From Bacillota bacterium (GTDB lineage: Bacteria > Bacillota > Clostridia > Clostridiales > Clostridiaceae), in assembly GCA_023435985.1 (NCBI GenBank), contig JAEZKY010000243.1:1-55783 (forward strand): a DNA stretch of 55,783 nt, given 5' to 3'. Every line of letters begins with the position of its first letter. Position 1 is the stretch's first letter. Position numbers and translations under genes: made by a program. This document shows positions 17,944 through 25,850 of this stretch, piece after piece. A model generated the notes under the pieces. It saw only the letters and a list, made by a program, of their open reading frames with translations. It made no database searches and was not told the DNA's origin.

Positions 17944-19302
17944 ATGTCAGTAAAATACGTAGATGATATGACAGAAGGGAATGAAGTTTCTCACATTATA
18001 AAATTTACTTTGCCAATGCTTGCTGGAAACGTATTTCAGCAGTTTTATAACTTAATTGATTCAATTGTTGTAGGAAAGTATGTAGGTGCTAATGCTTTAG
18101 CGGCAGTAGGAGCTTGTGGTTCCTTATGCTTTCTTTTTTTCTCTGTGTGTTTAGGGTTATCTGTTGGAATAGGCATTCTTATTTCACAATATTTTGGTGC
18201 TAAGGAAGAAGAACAAGTAAAAAGAGCTATAGCTAATTCAACTTATGTAATTGGAATATCTGGAGTAATTATGAGTATACTGGGAGTTGTTTTGGCACGT
18301 CAGGTGTTACAGCTTTTGAATACACCACCAGAAATTTTAAATGATTCAGTAGCTTTTTTAAGAATAGCATCTGGAGGGATGATAGCTGTGGCTGCTTATA
18401 ATGCTATAGCGGCTATGCTTAGGGCTCTAGGTGATTCAAGAACACCTCTAATTTTCTTAATTGTTTCCTGCGCAATTAATGTTGTTTTGGATTTGATTTT
18501 GGTTATTAAATTTGGATTTGGTGTACCTGGGACAGCTTTTGCCACAGTTATTTCTCAGGCATGTGCTGCTGCTGGCTGCATAGTTTTTGCAGTACTTAAA
18601 AATCCATATTTTGAATTAAAAAGGGAACACTGGAAAGTAAATAAGCCAATGATTACTAAATGCATAAAGATTGGTGTACCAGTTGCAATTCAGAACTCAG
18701 CTATTGCAGTATCTCTTGTGGCGCTGCAGAGCGTTGTAAATGGCTTTGGAGAGACAGCGGTTGCAGCTTTCACTGCTACAAGCAGAGTAGAGCAGCTCAT
18801 ACAACAGCCCTTCAATTCTTTAGGTGCAGCAATGTCCACTTTTTCAGGGCAGAATATGGGTGCTGATAAATTGGATAGAGTTAAAAAGGGATATCATAAA
18901 AGCATTTTAATAGTAGCCGGATTCAGTCTCTTGGCACTCTTAGCAGCTCAGCTTGGAGGAAGGGCTATCATGGAAGTGTTTGTTAATGATGAAGCTGTAA
19001 TAAGTCTTGGCGCTAGTGCAATAAAGATTACCAGCTGTGCATATTTCCCTCTTGGAATGATTTATATTACAAGAGGATTGCTAAATGGTACTGGTGACGC
19101 ATTTTATGCTATGATTAATGGTTTTGTGGAAGTAGCAGGAAGAGTGGGATTTTCAGGAGCCCTGTCAATAATTCCTTTTTTGGGAGTTTGGAGCGTATGG
19201 ACCACCAGCGGATTGACTTGGACTATAACAGCTATAGCAAGTGTCATCCGTTATAGGCAAGGAAAATGGAAGAAGAAATCACTAGTTAAGGTTGCTGTTT
19301 AA
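17944..19302 (+). CDS. MATE-family efflux transporter
   Basis: A 452-residue membrane protein with about 12 helices in two homologous halves. Typical MATE features are the N-terminal IIKFTLPMLAGNVFQQFYNLIDSIVVGKYVG, AIAAMLRALGDSRTPLIFLI before mid-protein, and the second-half counterpart PFNSLGAAMSTFSGQNMGA with RGLLNGTGDAFYAMINGFVE. It probably exports a cationic or drug-like compound in exchange for Na+ or H+. GGGAGAG precedes the ATG. No regulator is adjacent on the same strand. Confidence 0.92.
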   Translation: MSVKYVDDMTEGNEVSHIIKFTLPMLAGNVFQQFYNLIDSIVVGKYVGANALAAVGACGSLCFLFFSVCLGLSVGIGILISQYFGAKEEEQVKRAIANSTYVIGISGVIMSILGVVLARQVLQLLNTPPEILNDSVAFLRIASGGMIAVAAYNAIAAMLRALGDSRTPLIFLIVSCAINVVLDLILVIKFGFGVPGTAFATVISQACAAAGCIVFAVLKNPYFELKREHWKVNKPMITKCIKIGVPVAIQNSAIAVSLVALQSVVNGFGETAVAAFTATSRVEQLIQQPFNSLGAAMSTFSGQNMGADKLDRVKKGYHKSILIVAGFSLLALLAAQLGGRAIMEVFVNDEAVISLGASAIKITSCAYFPLGMIYITRGLLNGTGDAFYAMINGFVEVAGRVGFSGALSIIPFLGVWSVWTTSGLTWTITAIASVIRYRQGKWKKKSLVKVAV

Positions 19303-19326
19303 AGCTATATATAACCCCAATAAATG

Positions 19327-19388
19327 CTGGAGACTATATAGTCTCCAGTATGGAACTCACGAATATTTCAAGTTTGGATTTTCGTGGG
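19327..19388 (+). terminator. Terminator region after the MATE gene
   Basis: A perfect 11-bp palindromic hairpin CTGGAGACTAT/ATAGTCTCCAG at 19327-19348, with no loop bases beyond the palindrome centre, is followed by a second, weaker stem CACGAA/TTCGTG (19358-19363 with 19381-19386) and then GGGTTGTTTTAG. Together they probably end the MATE transcript. Confidence 0.6.
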
Positions 19389-19440
19389 TTGTTTTAGCTT
19401 ATCTGAGTTAGGTATAGTACTTATAAGGAGTTACTAATTT

Positions 19441-19554
19441 TTATGAGCGAGTATAAAAAGGCAACACTTGAATTCCTGTTCCAGTATCGGATATCATCCG
19501 TCCAAGTAATAACAATATGAGATTTGTATTAGCTATTTTCTTTTCTCTTTTCAT
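19441..19554 (-). pseudogene. N-terminal stub of a major-facilitator transporter
   Basis: A 37-codon minus-strand frame begins with ATG at 19554, preceded by GGAGG ten bases upstream, and ends at TAA 19441. Its product contains NLILLLLGRMISDTGTGIQ, the usual opening of the first helix of MFS exporters (compare LGRLVSDLGSSI-type starts), then diverges (VLPFYTRS) and stops. No continuation is visible in any frame toward 19303. With the ribosome site intact, it may still be translated as a short peptide, but the simplest reading is a transporter gene that lost nearly all of its body. Confidence 0.6.
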
Positions 19555-19585
19555 GAGTATAGTACCTCCGTTTTTGGTTTAAAAA

Positions 19586-19608
19586 AAGCGGCTCAAATTG
19601 GGCCGCTT
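19586..19608 (-). terminator. Rho-independent terminator of the TetR-rph operon
   Basis: Read on the minus strand, AAGCGGC pairs with GCCGCTT across a 9-base loop, and the stem runs straight into a TTTTTTT tract (19579-19587 on the plus strand as A). It lies about 50 bases after the stop of the phosphotransferase-like gene. Confidence 0.85.
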
Positions 19609-19656
19609 ATATAGTTGTACTTTTATTTCTATTGAATAATAAAATATACCATTAGG

Positions 19657-22281
19657 TTATAATATTTCTATATAGCCTTCAGCTCCATTTATTCTAATTC
19701 TTTGACCATCCTTAATAAGTTTAGTAGCGTCATCTACACCTGCCACTGCTGGAAGGCCATATTCTCTAGCAACAACAGCACCATGAGTCATCATTCCACC
19801 TACTTCTGTTACCAAGCCCTTAACAAGAACAAAGATTGGTGTCCAGCTTGGATCGGTGAATTTTGTAATTAAAATATCGCCTTCTTCTATTTTTGCTTCA
19901 TTCATATTTAAAATAACTCTAGCTCGCCCTTCAACAATACCAGAAGAAACAGGAGTTCCAGCTATTGCTCCTTTTGGCATATTACCTGTATCGTATTCGC
20001 CTGAAATTATTTCTCCATCAGAAGTCATTATACGAGGTGGTGTTAATTTCTTATAAATTTCGTATTCTTCTTTTCTCTTAGTTATGATGCTATAGTCAAC
20101 ATGTTTTGTTTTAACTGCTTCTTTAAGTTCATCAAAGGTTAGATAATATATATCATCTATGTCTTTGATTACATTATCTTGTTTTAAGGTTTCGGCTTCT
20201 TTGAGTAATGCCTGTTTTACAATCCAGAAATAACAGATTAAAAGATATTTATTGTACTCTCTATAGCCAGCAAAATTACGTAAAACACTTATGACTTTCT
20301 TTGTCTTTTTTAACTTCCTATTACCACCAGGCAGCTGCTTAAAGCGACTTAATATTTCAGCTTCTTTTTGTTTAGCTTCAAGAAGTCCTTGTTCAAATTT
20401 AGCACTGTGGGCATTAGGTTCAAAATTCTTTATGTTGCTCAGTATTAGTGGAACAAGAAGCATTGGGTCTTCGTTCCATCTTGTTCTGGTAATATCAATT
20501 TCTCCAGAGCAGCGCATACCATATTTTTCAAGATAATTGTGAATAGAATCGCTGACAATATTACCTCCATCTAATTTACATAAATCTTCAAAGAAAGTTT
20601 CTCTTTTTGGATTCTCAAGATATTTAATTACAGCGGGATACTGTCTTATTACATCAGCTACATCAAGGAGCTCTAATCCCATTTCGGAAGTAACGTTGTT
20701 TGATACAGATTGAGCGAGGGTATCTGCTACACTTTTTTCACCAAGCCATTTCTTCATATTTTTGTTTATCCGGTCAGAGGCATACGATCCTGCAAAATAA
20801 GCTCCATAGACTTTAAACATAGCAGCCTTTATATCCTTCATGTCCTTTACAATGAAATCAAAGAGCTCTTCTCCAGAAATAGAAGAAAATATTTGTTCTT
20901 TATTCCTAAGCAGTGCTTGATTTTCAGCTACGGATTTTTCAACAAAAGTTGGATCATTTCTGAGATATTCTTTTATCATCTGAATTCCAAAAGATAGGCC
21001 CCCTCCTTCTACATTCAAAGATGTCTTTCCTTTAGGAAGCGATTTAAGGTATTCTTTTCGTTTTTGAAGATTTATAAGTGCACTCTTCATCAAAACATCT
21101 ACCTTGTCTAAACCACTGATAAAAAGCTTTCTTGCTATTGGTGAAGCAAGATCATGGGATATATCCATATACAATCTTCCGCCTATCACAGGCATATTTG
21201 TTTGTATTCCAAATTGTTTAAAGAATATTTGGAAGAAACTTAAACCTAAAGGTCTCATGGCTTCTGTCATCATTTGTCTATGAGCAAAGGATAAATAAAC
21301 ATGGTTTTTATTATCATTAACTTGTGGTGTAGGATATAAAGTAGTAATTGGACGACTTTGAACAACATAGAATTTATCATTATGAATGCACCATTCAATA
21401 TCCTGTGGACGACCGAAATAGGACTCAATCTTTCTACCCATATCACTAAGCTGTAAAATTTGATCATCTGTCAGTGTCTGCATATTTTGACGCTCACCTG
21501 TAATTTCTCTTTCTTCAGTACCGCCTTCTTTTAATGCATAAATTGCAAGTTTTTTAGAAGATATCTTTTTATCAATAATTTTATTTTCCTGCACTTTATA
21601 AATATCAGAATTCACGAGTCCTGAAACCAAAGCTTCACCAAGTCCAAAGCTGGCATCAATAGATACTATCTTTCTATTAGATGTAATAGGATCAGCTGTA
21701 AACATAATTCCTGCAGCTTGAGGAAACACCATTTTTTGAATAACTACAGATAAATGAACCTTGTCATGATTAAAGTTATTTTGCATACGATAGATTACAG
21801 CTCTATCTGTAAACAGTGATGCCCAGCACTTACTAATATGTTTAAGAATAGAAGGCTTTCTCATAATGTTTAAATAAGTATCCTGCTGTCCTGCAAATGA
21901 GGCTGTTGGTAAATCCTCTGCTGTAGCACTAGAACGTACAGCATAAGCATTTCTTTCGCCAAGTTTTGAAAGGTGAAAGGTTATTTCATCATCAATGTCC
22001 TTTGGAATTGTCATATCTTCAATGACCTTACGAATCTTTCCGCTTATTTCACTGATTTTTTTTATATCACTAGCATTTAAAAGGGATAATTCATTTAGTA
22101 ATGAATTAAAGTCACTACTATTTCCAATTATTTTTTTATAGGCTTCAGTAGTAACACAAAAACCTTCTGGTACAATTATTCCATCAATTCTAGATAACTC
22201 ACCAAGGTTAGAGCCTTTACCTCCAACAATTGCTAGTTTTGTTTTATCAATATCTTGAAAAACAAGTACATATGGATTCAT
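19657..22281 (-). CDS. rph: Rifampicin phosphotransferase-like protein (PEP-synthase superfamily)
   Basis: An 874-residue protein. Residues 1-320 are the ATP-binding domain of the PPDK/PEP-synthase superfamily (VGGKGSNLGELS, YAVRSSATAEDLPTASFAGQ, DIEWCIHNDKFYVVQSRPIT). A long middle domain opens with LSFAHRQMMTEAMRPLGLSFFQ. The phosphohistidine domain is at the very C-terminus (TEVGGMMTHGAVVAREYG, His833). This order, ATP domain - antibiotic domain - His domain with no PEP-binding TIM barrel after it, is that of rifampicin phosphotransferase (about 870 residues), which inactivates rifamycins with ATP, whereas PEP synthase has its His domain in the middle. It follows a TetR gene and ends at a clear terminator. 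Substrate use is predicted, not shown. Confidence 0.83.
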   Translation of the reverse strand: MNPYVLVFQDIDKTKLAIVGGKGSNLGELSRIDGIIVPEGFCVTTEAYKKIIGNSSDFNSLLNELSLLNASDIKKISEISGKIRKVIEDMTIPKDIDDEITFHLSKLGERNAYAVRSSATAEDLPTASFAGQQDTYLNIMRKPSILKHISKCWASLFTDRAVIYRMQNNFNHDKVHLSVVIQKMVFPQAAGIMFTADPITSNRKIVSIDASFGLGEALVSGLVNSDIYKVQENKIIDKKISSKKLAIYALKEGGTEEREITGERQNMQTLTDDQILQLSDMGRKIESYFGRPQDIEWCIHNDKFYVVQSRPITTLYPTPQVNDNKNHVYLSFAHRQMMTEAMRPLGLSFFQIFFKQFGIQTNMPVIGGRLYMDISHDLASPIARKLFISGLDKVDVLMKSALINLQKRKEYLKSLPKGKTSLNVEGGGLSFGIQMIKEYLRNDPTFVEKSVAENQALLRNKEQIFSSISGEELFDFIVKDMKDIKAAMFKVYGAYFAGSYASDRINKNMKKWLGEKSVADTLAQSVSNNVTSEMGLELLDVADVIRQYPAVIKYLENPKRETFFEDLCKLDGGNIVSDSIHNYLEKYGMRCSGEIDITRTRWNEDPMLLVPLILSNIKNFEPNAHSAKFEQGLLEAKQKEAEILSRFKQLPGGNRKLKKTKKVISVLRNFAGYREYNKYLLICYFWIVKQALLKEAETLKQDNVIKDIDDIYYLTFDELKEAVKTKHVDYSIITKRKEEYEIYKKLTPPRIMTSDGEIISGEYDTGNMPKGAIAGTPVSSGIVEGRARVILNMNEAKIEEGDILITKFTDPSWTPIFVLVKGLVTEVGGMMTHGAVVAREYGLPAVAGVDDATKLIKDGQRIRINGAEGYIEIL

Positions 22282-22339
22282 AGTTATTTTCCTCCTTAAT
22301 TCAATGAATAAAGCAATTAGATAATTTTATTATTAGTTC

Positions 22340-22927
22340 TTATTTATTTTTGATTCCTTCTTTGATTATATTAATGGCATCGATAACCTTTTTTAAATAC
22401 TCATTCTCATCAAAGCCACTTTTAAAATATTCCTCCAAGGTATATGAGAAAAGCATATCCAAAACTATATCAGTATTAACTTCCTGCCTTATAAGCCCGC
22501 ATTCCTTATTATGTTTTAGTTGTTTTCTATACTTTTCAATGGAAGCAGTACGAAATTTAGCAATAAATTCAGAGTTATCCATTTGCATGAGCATGCCTAT
22601 CTTGGTGTATTCAGGTTTAGCTTTACCTAATTCAAGTGACTCTTTAGTTTTTTGTATAAAAGTTTCAAAAAACTCATCATCTGGATTTGAAACTCTTTCA
22701 GGGATAAGCTTTTTCTTTTGATTTGAAATTTCTTCTATCATATATAAGTAGAGGTCTTCTTTATCATTAAAGTATTGATAAAAACTTCCACGGGGTATTC
22801 CTGCTGTTTTGATAATCTGATTAATAGATGCATCACTAAAAGAACAAGTAGAAAATTCCTGTATAGCTGCATCAAAAATTCTTTGCTTTTTATCTTCATT
22901 CAAATTTTTAAAAGTATCTTTAGGCAT
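22340..22927 (-). CDS. TetR/AcrR-family regulator, likely autorepressor of the rph operon
   Basis: 195 residues from ATG 22927, which has GAGGAGATG a suitable distance upstream; a longer frame from 22987 would begin inside the operator and is rejected. The helix-turn-helix is IFDAAIQEF, then ASINQIIKTAGIPRGSFYQYFNDKEDLY, typical of AcrR-type repressors. It is the first gene of a two-gene operon with the rifampicin-phosphotransferase-like gene 58 bases downstream. Two abutting palindromes lie on its promoter, so self-repression with drug-triggered release is the simplest model. Confidence 0.9.
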   Translation of the reverse strand: MPKDTFKNLNEDKKQRIFDAAIQEFSTCSFSDASINQIIKTAGIPRGSFYQYFNDKEDLYLYMIEEISNQKKKLIPERVSNPDDEFFETFIQKTKESLELGKAKPEYTKIGMLMQMDNSEFIAKFRTASIEKYRKQLKHNKECGLIRQEVNTDIVLDMLFSYTLEEYFKSGFDENEYLKKVIDAINIIKEGIKNK

Positions 22928-22949
22928 AAAATCATCTCCTCTTGAGGAC

Positions 22950-22978
22950 ATCATAGCATAAATTTTTTTGCATGACAA
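22950..22978 (-). promoter_or_regulatory. Sigma-A promoter of the TetR-rph operon
   Basis: On the minus strand: TTGTCA (22978-22973), a 17-base spacer and TATGAT (22955-22950), with an upstream TGC that makes an extended -10. The -35 box lies wholly within the first of two palindromic operators. The start codon is 23 bases after the -10. Confidence 0.78.
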
Positions 22979-23003
22979 GTATGTCATATGACAAAGTTGT
23001 CAT
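22972..23003. promoter_or_regulatory. Tandem 16-bp palindromic operators
   Basis: Two directly abutting palindromes: ATGACAAGTATGTCAT (22972-22987) and ATGACAAAGTTGTCAT (22988-23003). Both have arms ATGACA/TGTCAT around a four-base centre, repeated at an interval of 16 bases. They cover the -35 box of the TetR-rph promoter, so two repressor dimers could sit side by side. No other copy of the ATGACAnnnnTGTCAT pattern was noticed in the window. Confidence 0.82.
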
Positions 23004-23043
23004 TTTAAAAAATATCAAACAGAGAAATAAGAATTATAGGGCG

Positions 23044-23073
23044 TAACTTAACTAGTGGTACCAGTTAAAGTTA
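23044..23073. repeat. Imperfect inverted repeat upstream of the alpha-glucan operon
   Basis: TAACTTAACT (23044-23053) and AGTTAAAGTTA (23063-23073) form an imperfect inverted repeat around AGTGGTACC. It lies about 110 bases before the strong promoter at 23180. It could be an extra operator or a weak hairpin; it does not match the LacI-type sites nearby. No gene is visible between here and 23358. Confidence 0.35.
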
Positions 23074-23179
23074 TTAGAACTATTTATAAAATATAATTTT
23101 TAGTAGTATTTAATTGTTGATTTGATTCATACAAGAAATCAAGTATTAAAAAAATACTATGAAGATAGATAACCATATA

Positions 23180-23208
23180 TTGACACTATTTACTATAGAT
23201 GCTATAAT
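23180..23208 (+). promoter_or_regulatory. Consensus sigma-A promoter of the alpha-glucan importer/phosphorylase operon
   Basis: TTGACA (23180-23185), exactly 17 bases, TATAAT (23203-23208), with an upstream TGC giving an extended -10. All twelve hexamer bases match consensus, so unrepressed transcription should be strong. An operator-like palindrome begins at the next base and a cre follows, so initiation and early elongation are probably tightly repressed. The leader before the first gene would be about 140 bases. Confidence 0.88.
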
Positions 23209-23225
23209 AGGTTTAACGTAAAACT
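23209..23225. promoter_or_regulatory. LacI-type operator O1 on the transcription start
   Basis: AGGTTTAACGTAAAACT: arms GTTTAAC and GTAAAAC around a central CG, one mismatch from the perfect palindrome at 23303. It starts directly after the -10 and spans the expected start point, the classic place for a LacI-family repressor. The likely protein is the LacI regulator encoded at 31252-32262. Confidence 0.72.
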
Positions 23226-23238
23226 GAAAACGTTATTA
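23225..23238. promoter_or_regulatory. cre candidate downstream of the promoter
   Basis: TGAAAACGTTATTA matches cre consensus TGWAARCGYTWNCW at 13 of 14 positions. Placed about 10-25 bases into the transcript, a bound CcpA would act as a roadblock. This would add glucose repression to the specific LacI control. Confidence 0.55.
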
Positions 23239-23302
23239 AAACTAAATTGACTAAAAATGTACAAGCTTTGGATTCTTAAATATTATTCTATTATAAAACG
23301 CT

Positions 23303-23320
23303 AAGTTTAACGTTAAACTT
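23303..23320. promoter_or_regulatory. LacI-type operator O2, perfect palindrome
   Basis: AAGTTTAACGTTAAACTT is an 18-bp perfect palindrome with the central CG usual for LacI-family sites. It lies 38 bases before the binding-protein start and about 95 bases from O1. Two such sites allow either looping or independent repression. A related site lies before the regulator's own gene at 32284. Confidence 0.8.
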
Positions 23321-23357
23321 TAAAAGTGTTTATCAAAAAATAGGAAGGGGAAAAGTT

Positions 23358-24782
23358 ATGAAAAAAATTAAACGAATCTTAGGCATGGTGTTAGCTACAA
23401 CATTAGCAGCCACATTGATTACAGGATGTGGTTCAAAGTCTCAAAGTGCAAGTAGCAATGCAGAATCAGATGGGAAGATTCAATTAAAAATGGGTCTTTG
23501 GCCAGAAGATACTTTGAAAGATGAGATTGAATTACACAAAGGGTATAAAACAAAATTAGAAGCAAAAGATCCTAATGTTGAAGTTGTTCCTGATTATTAT
23601 AAGTATTCTACAGAAACATTTGTACCTATGGCTGAGGCAGGAAATCTACCAACTGTATTCGAAACCTGGTATACTGAGCCTCAAAAACTTATTAAAGGCG
23701 GATATGTTGCTGATATTACTGATATATTGAAGAAACGTGGATGGGACACTGCAATTAACCCACAAATTAAGAAACTTCTATCAGATAGCAATGGAAGAAT
23801 ATATGGTATTCCACGTGATGGATATGCATTAGGTGTTATGGCAAATGTTGAATTATTTAAGGAAGCTGGGCTAGTTGATAATAGTGGATATCCTATTATT
23901 CCTAAGACCTGGGATGAATTAGCTAAAACGGCACAAACAATTAAGCAGAAGACAGGTAAAGCAGGATTTTGCCTTTTAGCTAAGGATGCAGCAGGTGGAT
24001 GGCATTTTTCTAATATAGCTTGGGCATTTGGAGCTACATTATGTACAGTAGATTCAAATGGAAAATATAAATCAAACATTGATAGTAAAGAAGCTATAGA
24101 AGCAATGAATTATGTAAAGGATTTAAAGTGGAAATATGATTGTCTTACAGCAGATCCTACAAATGAAGATTGGGGGACCGGTTTTTCAGAGTTAGGAACA
24201 GGTGCTGCAGGCATGTATATTGCAGCAAATGATGCAGTTAACCAACCTACTGAAAATAATGGTCTTCCTGCAAAAGATTTAGCAATGTTTGCAATACCAG
24301 CAGGACCAAATGGTGCTCAATTTTCATTGTCTGGTGGTACACCTTATATGTTCGCAAAAAATTCAACAGAAGATGAAATTAATGCTGCTTTAGATTACAT
24401 TGAAATTATGGGAAAGGCGCCTACTGCAACAGAAGATTCTATTGCAGGTATGGAAGCTGATGCAAAGAATAAAGTTAATAGTGGAGTTCCTGTTATTCAA
24501 AGATTCCCATGCTGGGTTAACAAAGACGTAATGGATGCACAAGATAAGGTTATTAAAGATAATAGCAATGTTGATGAAAAAATGTATAGCTCATACTTCG
24601 ATGCTATTAGTAAAGATGGAAATCTTAGAATGGAAGAGCCAGGATCAGCGCAAGATTTATATTCAGAATTAACAAAAGTAATTCAAGCAGTAATTACTGA
24701 TAAAAATGCAGATGTTCCAACATTAATGAAAACAGCGAACGAAAATTATCAAAAGATTTTAGATGAAAAAGTTAATAAATAA
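23358..24782 (+). CDS. Extracellular sugar-binding lipoprotein of an ABC importer, probably alpha-1,3-gluco-oligosaccharide
   Basis: A 474-residue family 1 solute-binding protein. The signal ends in lipobox LITGC (Cys24), followed by a Ser-rich linker and the bilobed binding fold (MGLWPEDTLKDEIELHKGYKTKLEAK, then LPTVFETWYTEPQKLIKGGYVADI). GGAAGGGG precedes the ATG. It is the first gene of a five-gene transcript with two permeases and two GH65 phosphorylases, under two LacI operators and a cre. The bound ligand is inferred from the GH87 and GH65 enzymes to be nigero-type oligosaccharides. Confidence 0.88.
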   Translation: MKKIKRILGMVLATTLAATLITGCGSKSQSASSNAESDGKIQLKMGLWPEDTLKDEIELHKGYKTKLEAKDPNVEVVPDYYKYSTETFVPMAEAGNLPTVFETWYTEPQKLIKGGYVADITDILKKRGWDTAINPQIKKLLSDSNGRIYGIPRDGYALGVMANVELFKEAGLVDNSGYPIIPKTWDELAKTAQTIKQKTGKAGFCLLAKDAAGGWHFSNIAWAFGATLCTVDSNGKYKSNIDSKEAIEAMNYVKDLKWKYDCLTADPTNEDWGTGFSELGTGAAGMYIAANDAVNQPTENNGLPAKDLAMFAIPAGPNGAQFSLSGGTPYMFAKNSTEDEINAALDYIEIMGKAPTATEDSIAGMEADAKNKVNSGVPVIQRFPCWVNKDVMDAQDKVIKDNSNVDEKMYSSYFDAISKDGNLRMEEPGSAQDLYSELTKVIQAVITDKNADVPTLMKTANENYQKILDEKVNK

Positions 24783-24844
24783 TATTATTTTAATTGAACA
24801 ATACACAATATTTCAACTAATTAATGTCTATTTAATTCATCGGG

Positions 24845-24872
24845 AGGGTATTCTTTATAAGATTACCCTTTT
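24845..24872 (+). terminator. Intra-operon hairpin with short T-run between binding protein and permease genes
   Basis: AGGGTA pairs with TACCCT and TCTT with AAGA around a TAT loop, with one T-T mismatch, followed by TTTT (24869-24872). It lies 62 bases after the binding-protein stop and 30 bases before the permease start. It probably works as a partial terminator or a 3'-end protector that keeps binding-protein mRNA in excess. Confidence 0.7.
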
Positions 24873-24902
24873 GAATTAAAGATCTCTAAGGAGGTGAAAA
24901 AA

Positions 24903-25832
24903 GTGGAAGAAATGATAACAAAGTTATTAGAGCCTGATAAGAAACCTCAAGCTAAGGTTAAACATAAATTTTTTAAGAAAAATGATTTAATGGGCTGGAT
25001 TATAATGCTTCCAACACTTGTTTTATTTGCATTTTTTGTATGGGATCCGTTACTAGAAAACATTAGACTTTCACTATATAAAGCAGATGGTATTAGACTT
25101 GTTAAATTTGTGGGCTTAGATAATTATTTTAGCATATTATCACATCCAGATTTTTGGGCTGCATTTAAAAATACTTTTTCATATATTGCGTGGTCACTAA
25201 TTATAGGCTTTATAGCACCTATAATTGCAGCTATTCTCATAAGCGAAACGGTCCATTTTAAAGGCTTATTCAGAGTTGGAATTTATTTTCCCAATATTAT
25301 GCCAGGACTTGCAACAGTAATTATGTGGGGATTTTTCTTTAAACCTGGACCAACAGGTACATTAAATATTTTATTAGAAAAGATAGGCGTTAATCCTCAG
25401 CTATGGTTAACCAATCCAAAGTTAACAATTCCTCTTATTGTAGTGAGTATGACTTGGAAGAGTGCAGGTGCTACAGCTTTAATTTATATGGCAGGCATAA
25501 GCAGTATTAATCCAGAATTATATGAAGCTGCAACAATAGATGGAACAACAGTATTACAGAGAATAAGACATATTACTCTTCCTAAAATATTTTCACTTGC
25601 AAAAACAATGCTTATTCTTCAAATAATATCAGTATTTCAAATCTTATATGAGCCAATGGTTATGACAAACGGTGGTCCAAACAATGCAAGTATTTCAATT
25701 ATGCAATTAGTATATAATTTCGCATTTAGAGATTATAATTTTCCAGCAGCAGCAGCATTATCAGTTGTTGTATGCATAGTGCTTATAGCACTAAGTGGAC
25801 TATATTTTAAGCTAACATCAAGCAAAAAGTAA
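24903..25832 (+). CDS. Carbohydrate ABC transporter permease, MalF/UgpA type
   Basis: About 309 residues from GTG 24903, 8 bases after AAGGAGG; another GTG at 24894 overlaps that ribosome site and is rejected. Six helices are predicted, the first near residues 30-52 (MGWIIMLPTLVLFAFFVWDPLL). The EAA loop reads EAATIDGTTVLQRIRHITLPKI. It forms the channel with the next gene. No ATPase gene is in the operon, so a shared ATPase elsewhere must energise it. Confidence 0.9.
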   Translation: MEEMITKLLEPDKKPQAKVKHKFFKKNDLMGWIIMLPTLVLFAFFVWDPLLENIRLSLYKADGIRLVKFVGLDNYFSILSHPDFWAAFKNTFSYIAWSLIIGFIAPIIAAILISETVHFKGLFRVGIYFPNIMPGLATVIMWGFFFKPGPTGTLNILLEKIGVNPQLWLTNPKLTIPLIVVSMTWKSAGATALIYMAGISSINPELYEAATIDGTTVLQRIRHITLPKIFSLAKTMLILQIISVFQILYEPMVMTNGGPNNASISIMQLVYNFAFRDYNFPAAAALSVVVCIVLIALSGLYFKLTSSKK

Positions 25833-25850
25833 TGGAAGGGAGATAATATA

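Noticed and set aside
19657..22281. Calling this gene phosphoenolpyruvate synthase
   Set aside because: The His domain is at the very C-terminus and the PEP/pyruvate barrel is missing; the middle domain fits the rifampicin phosphotransferase type.
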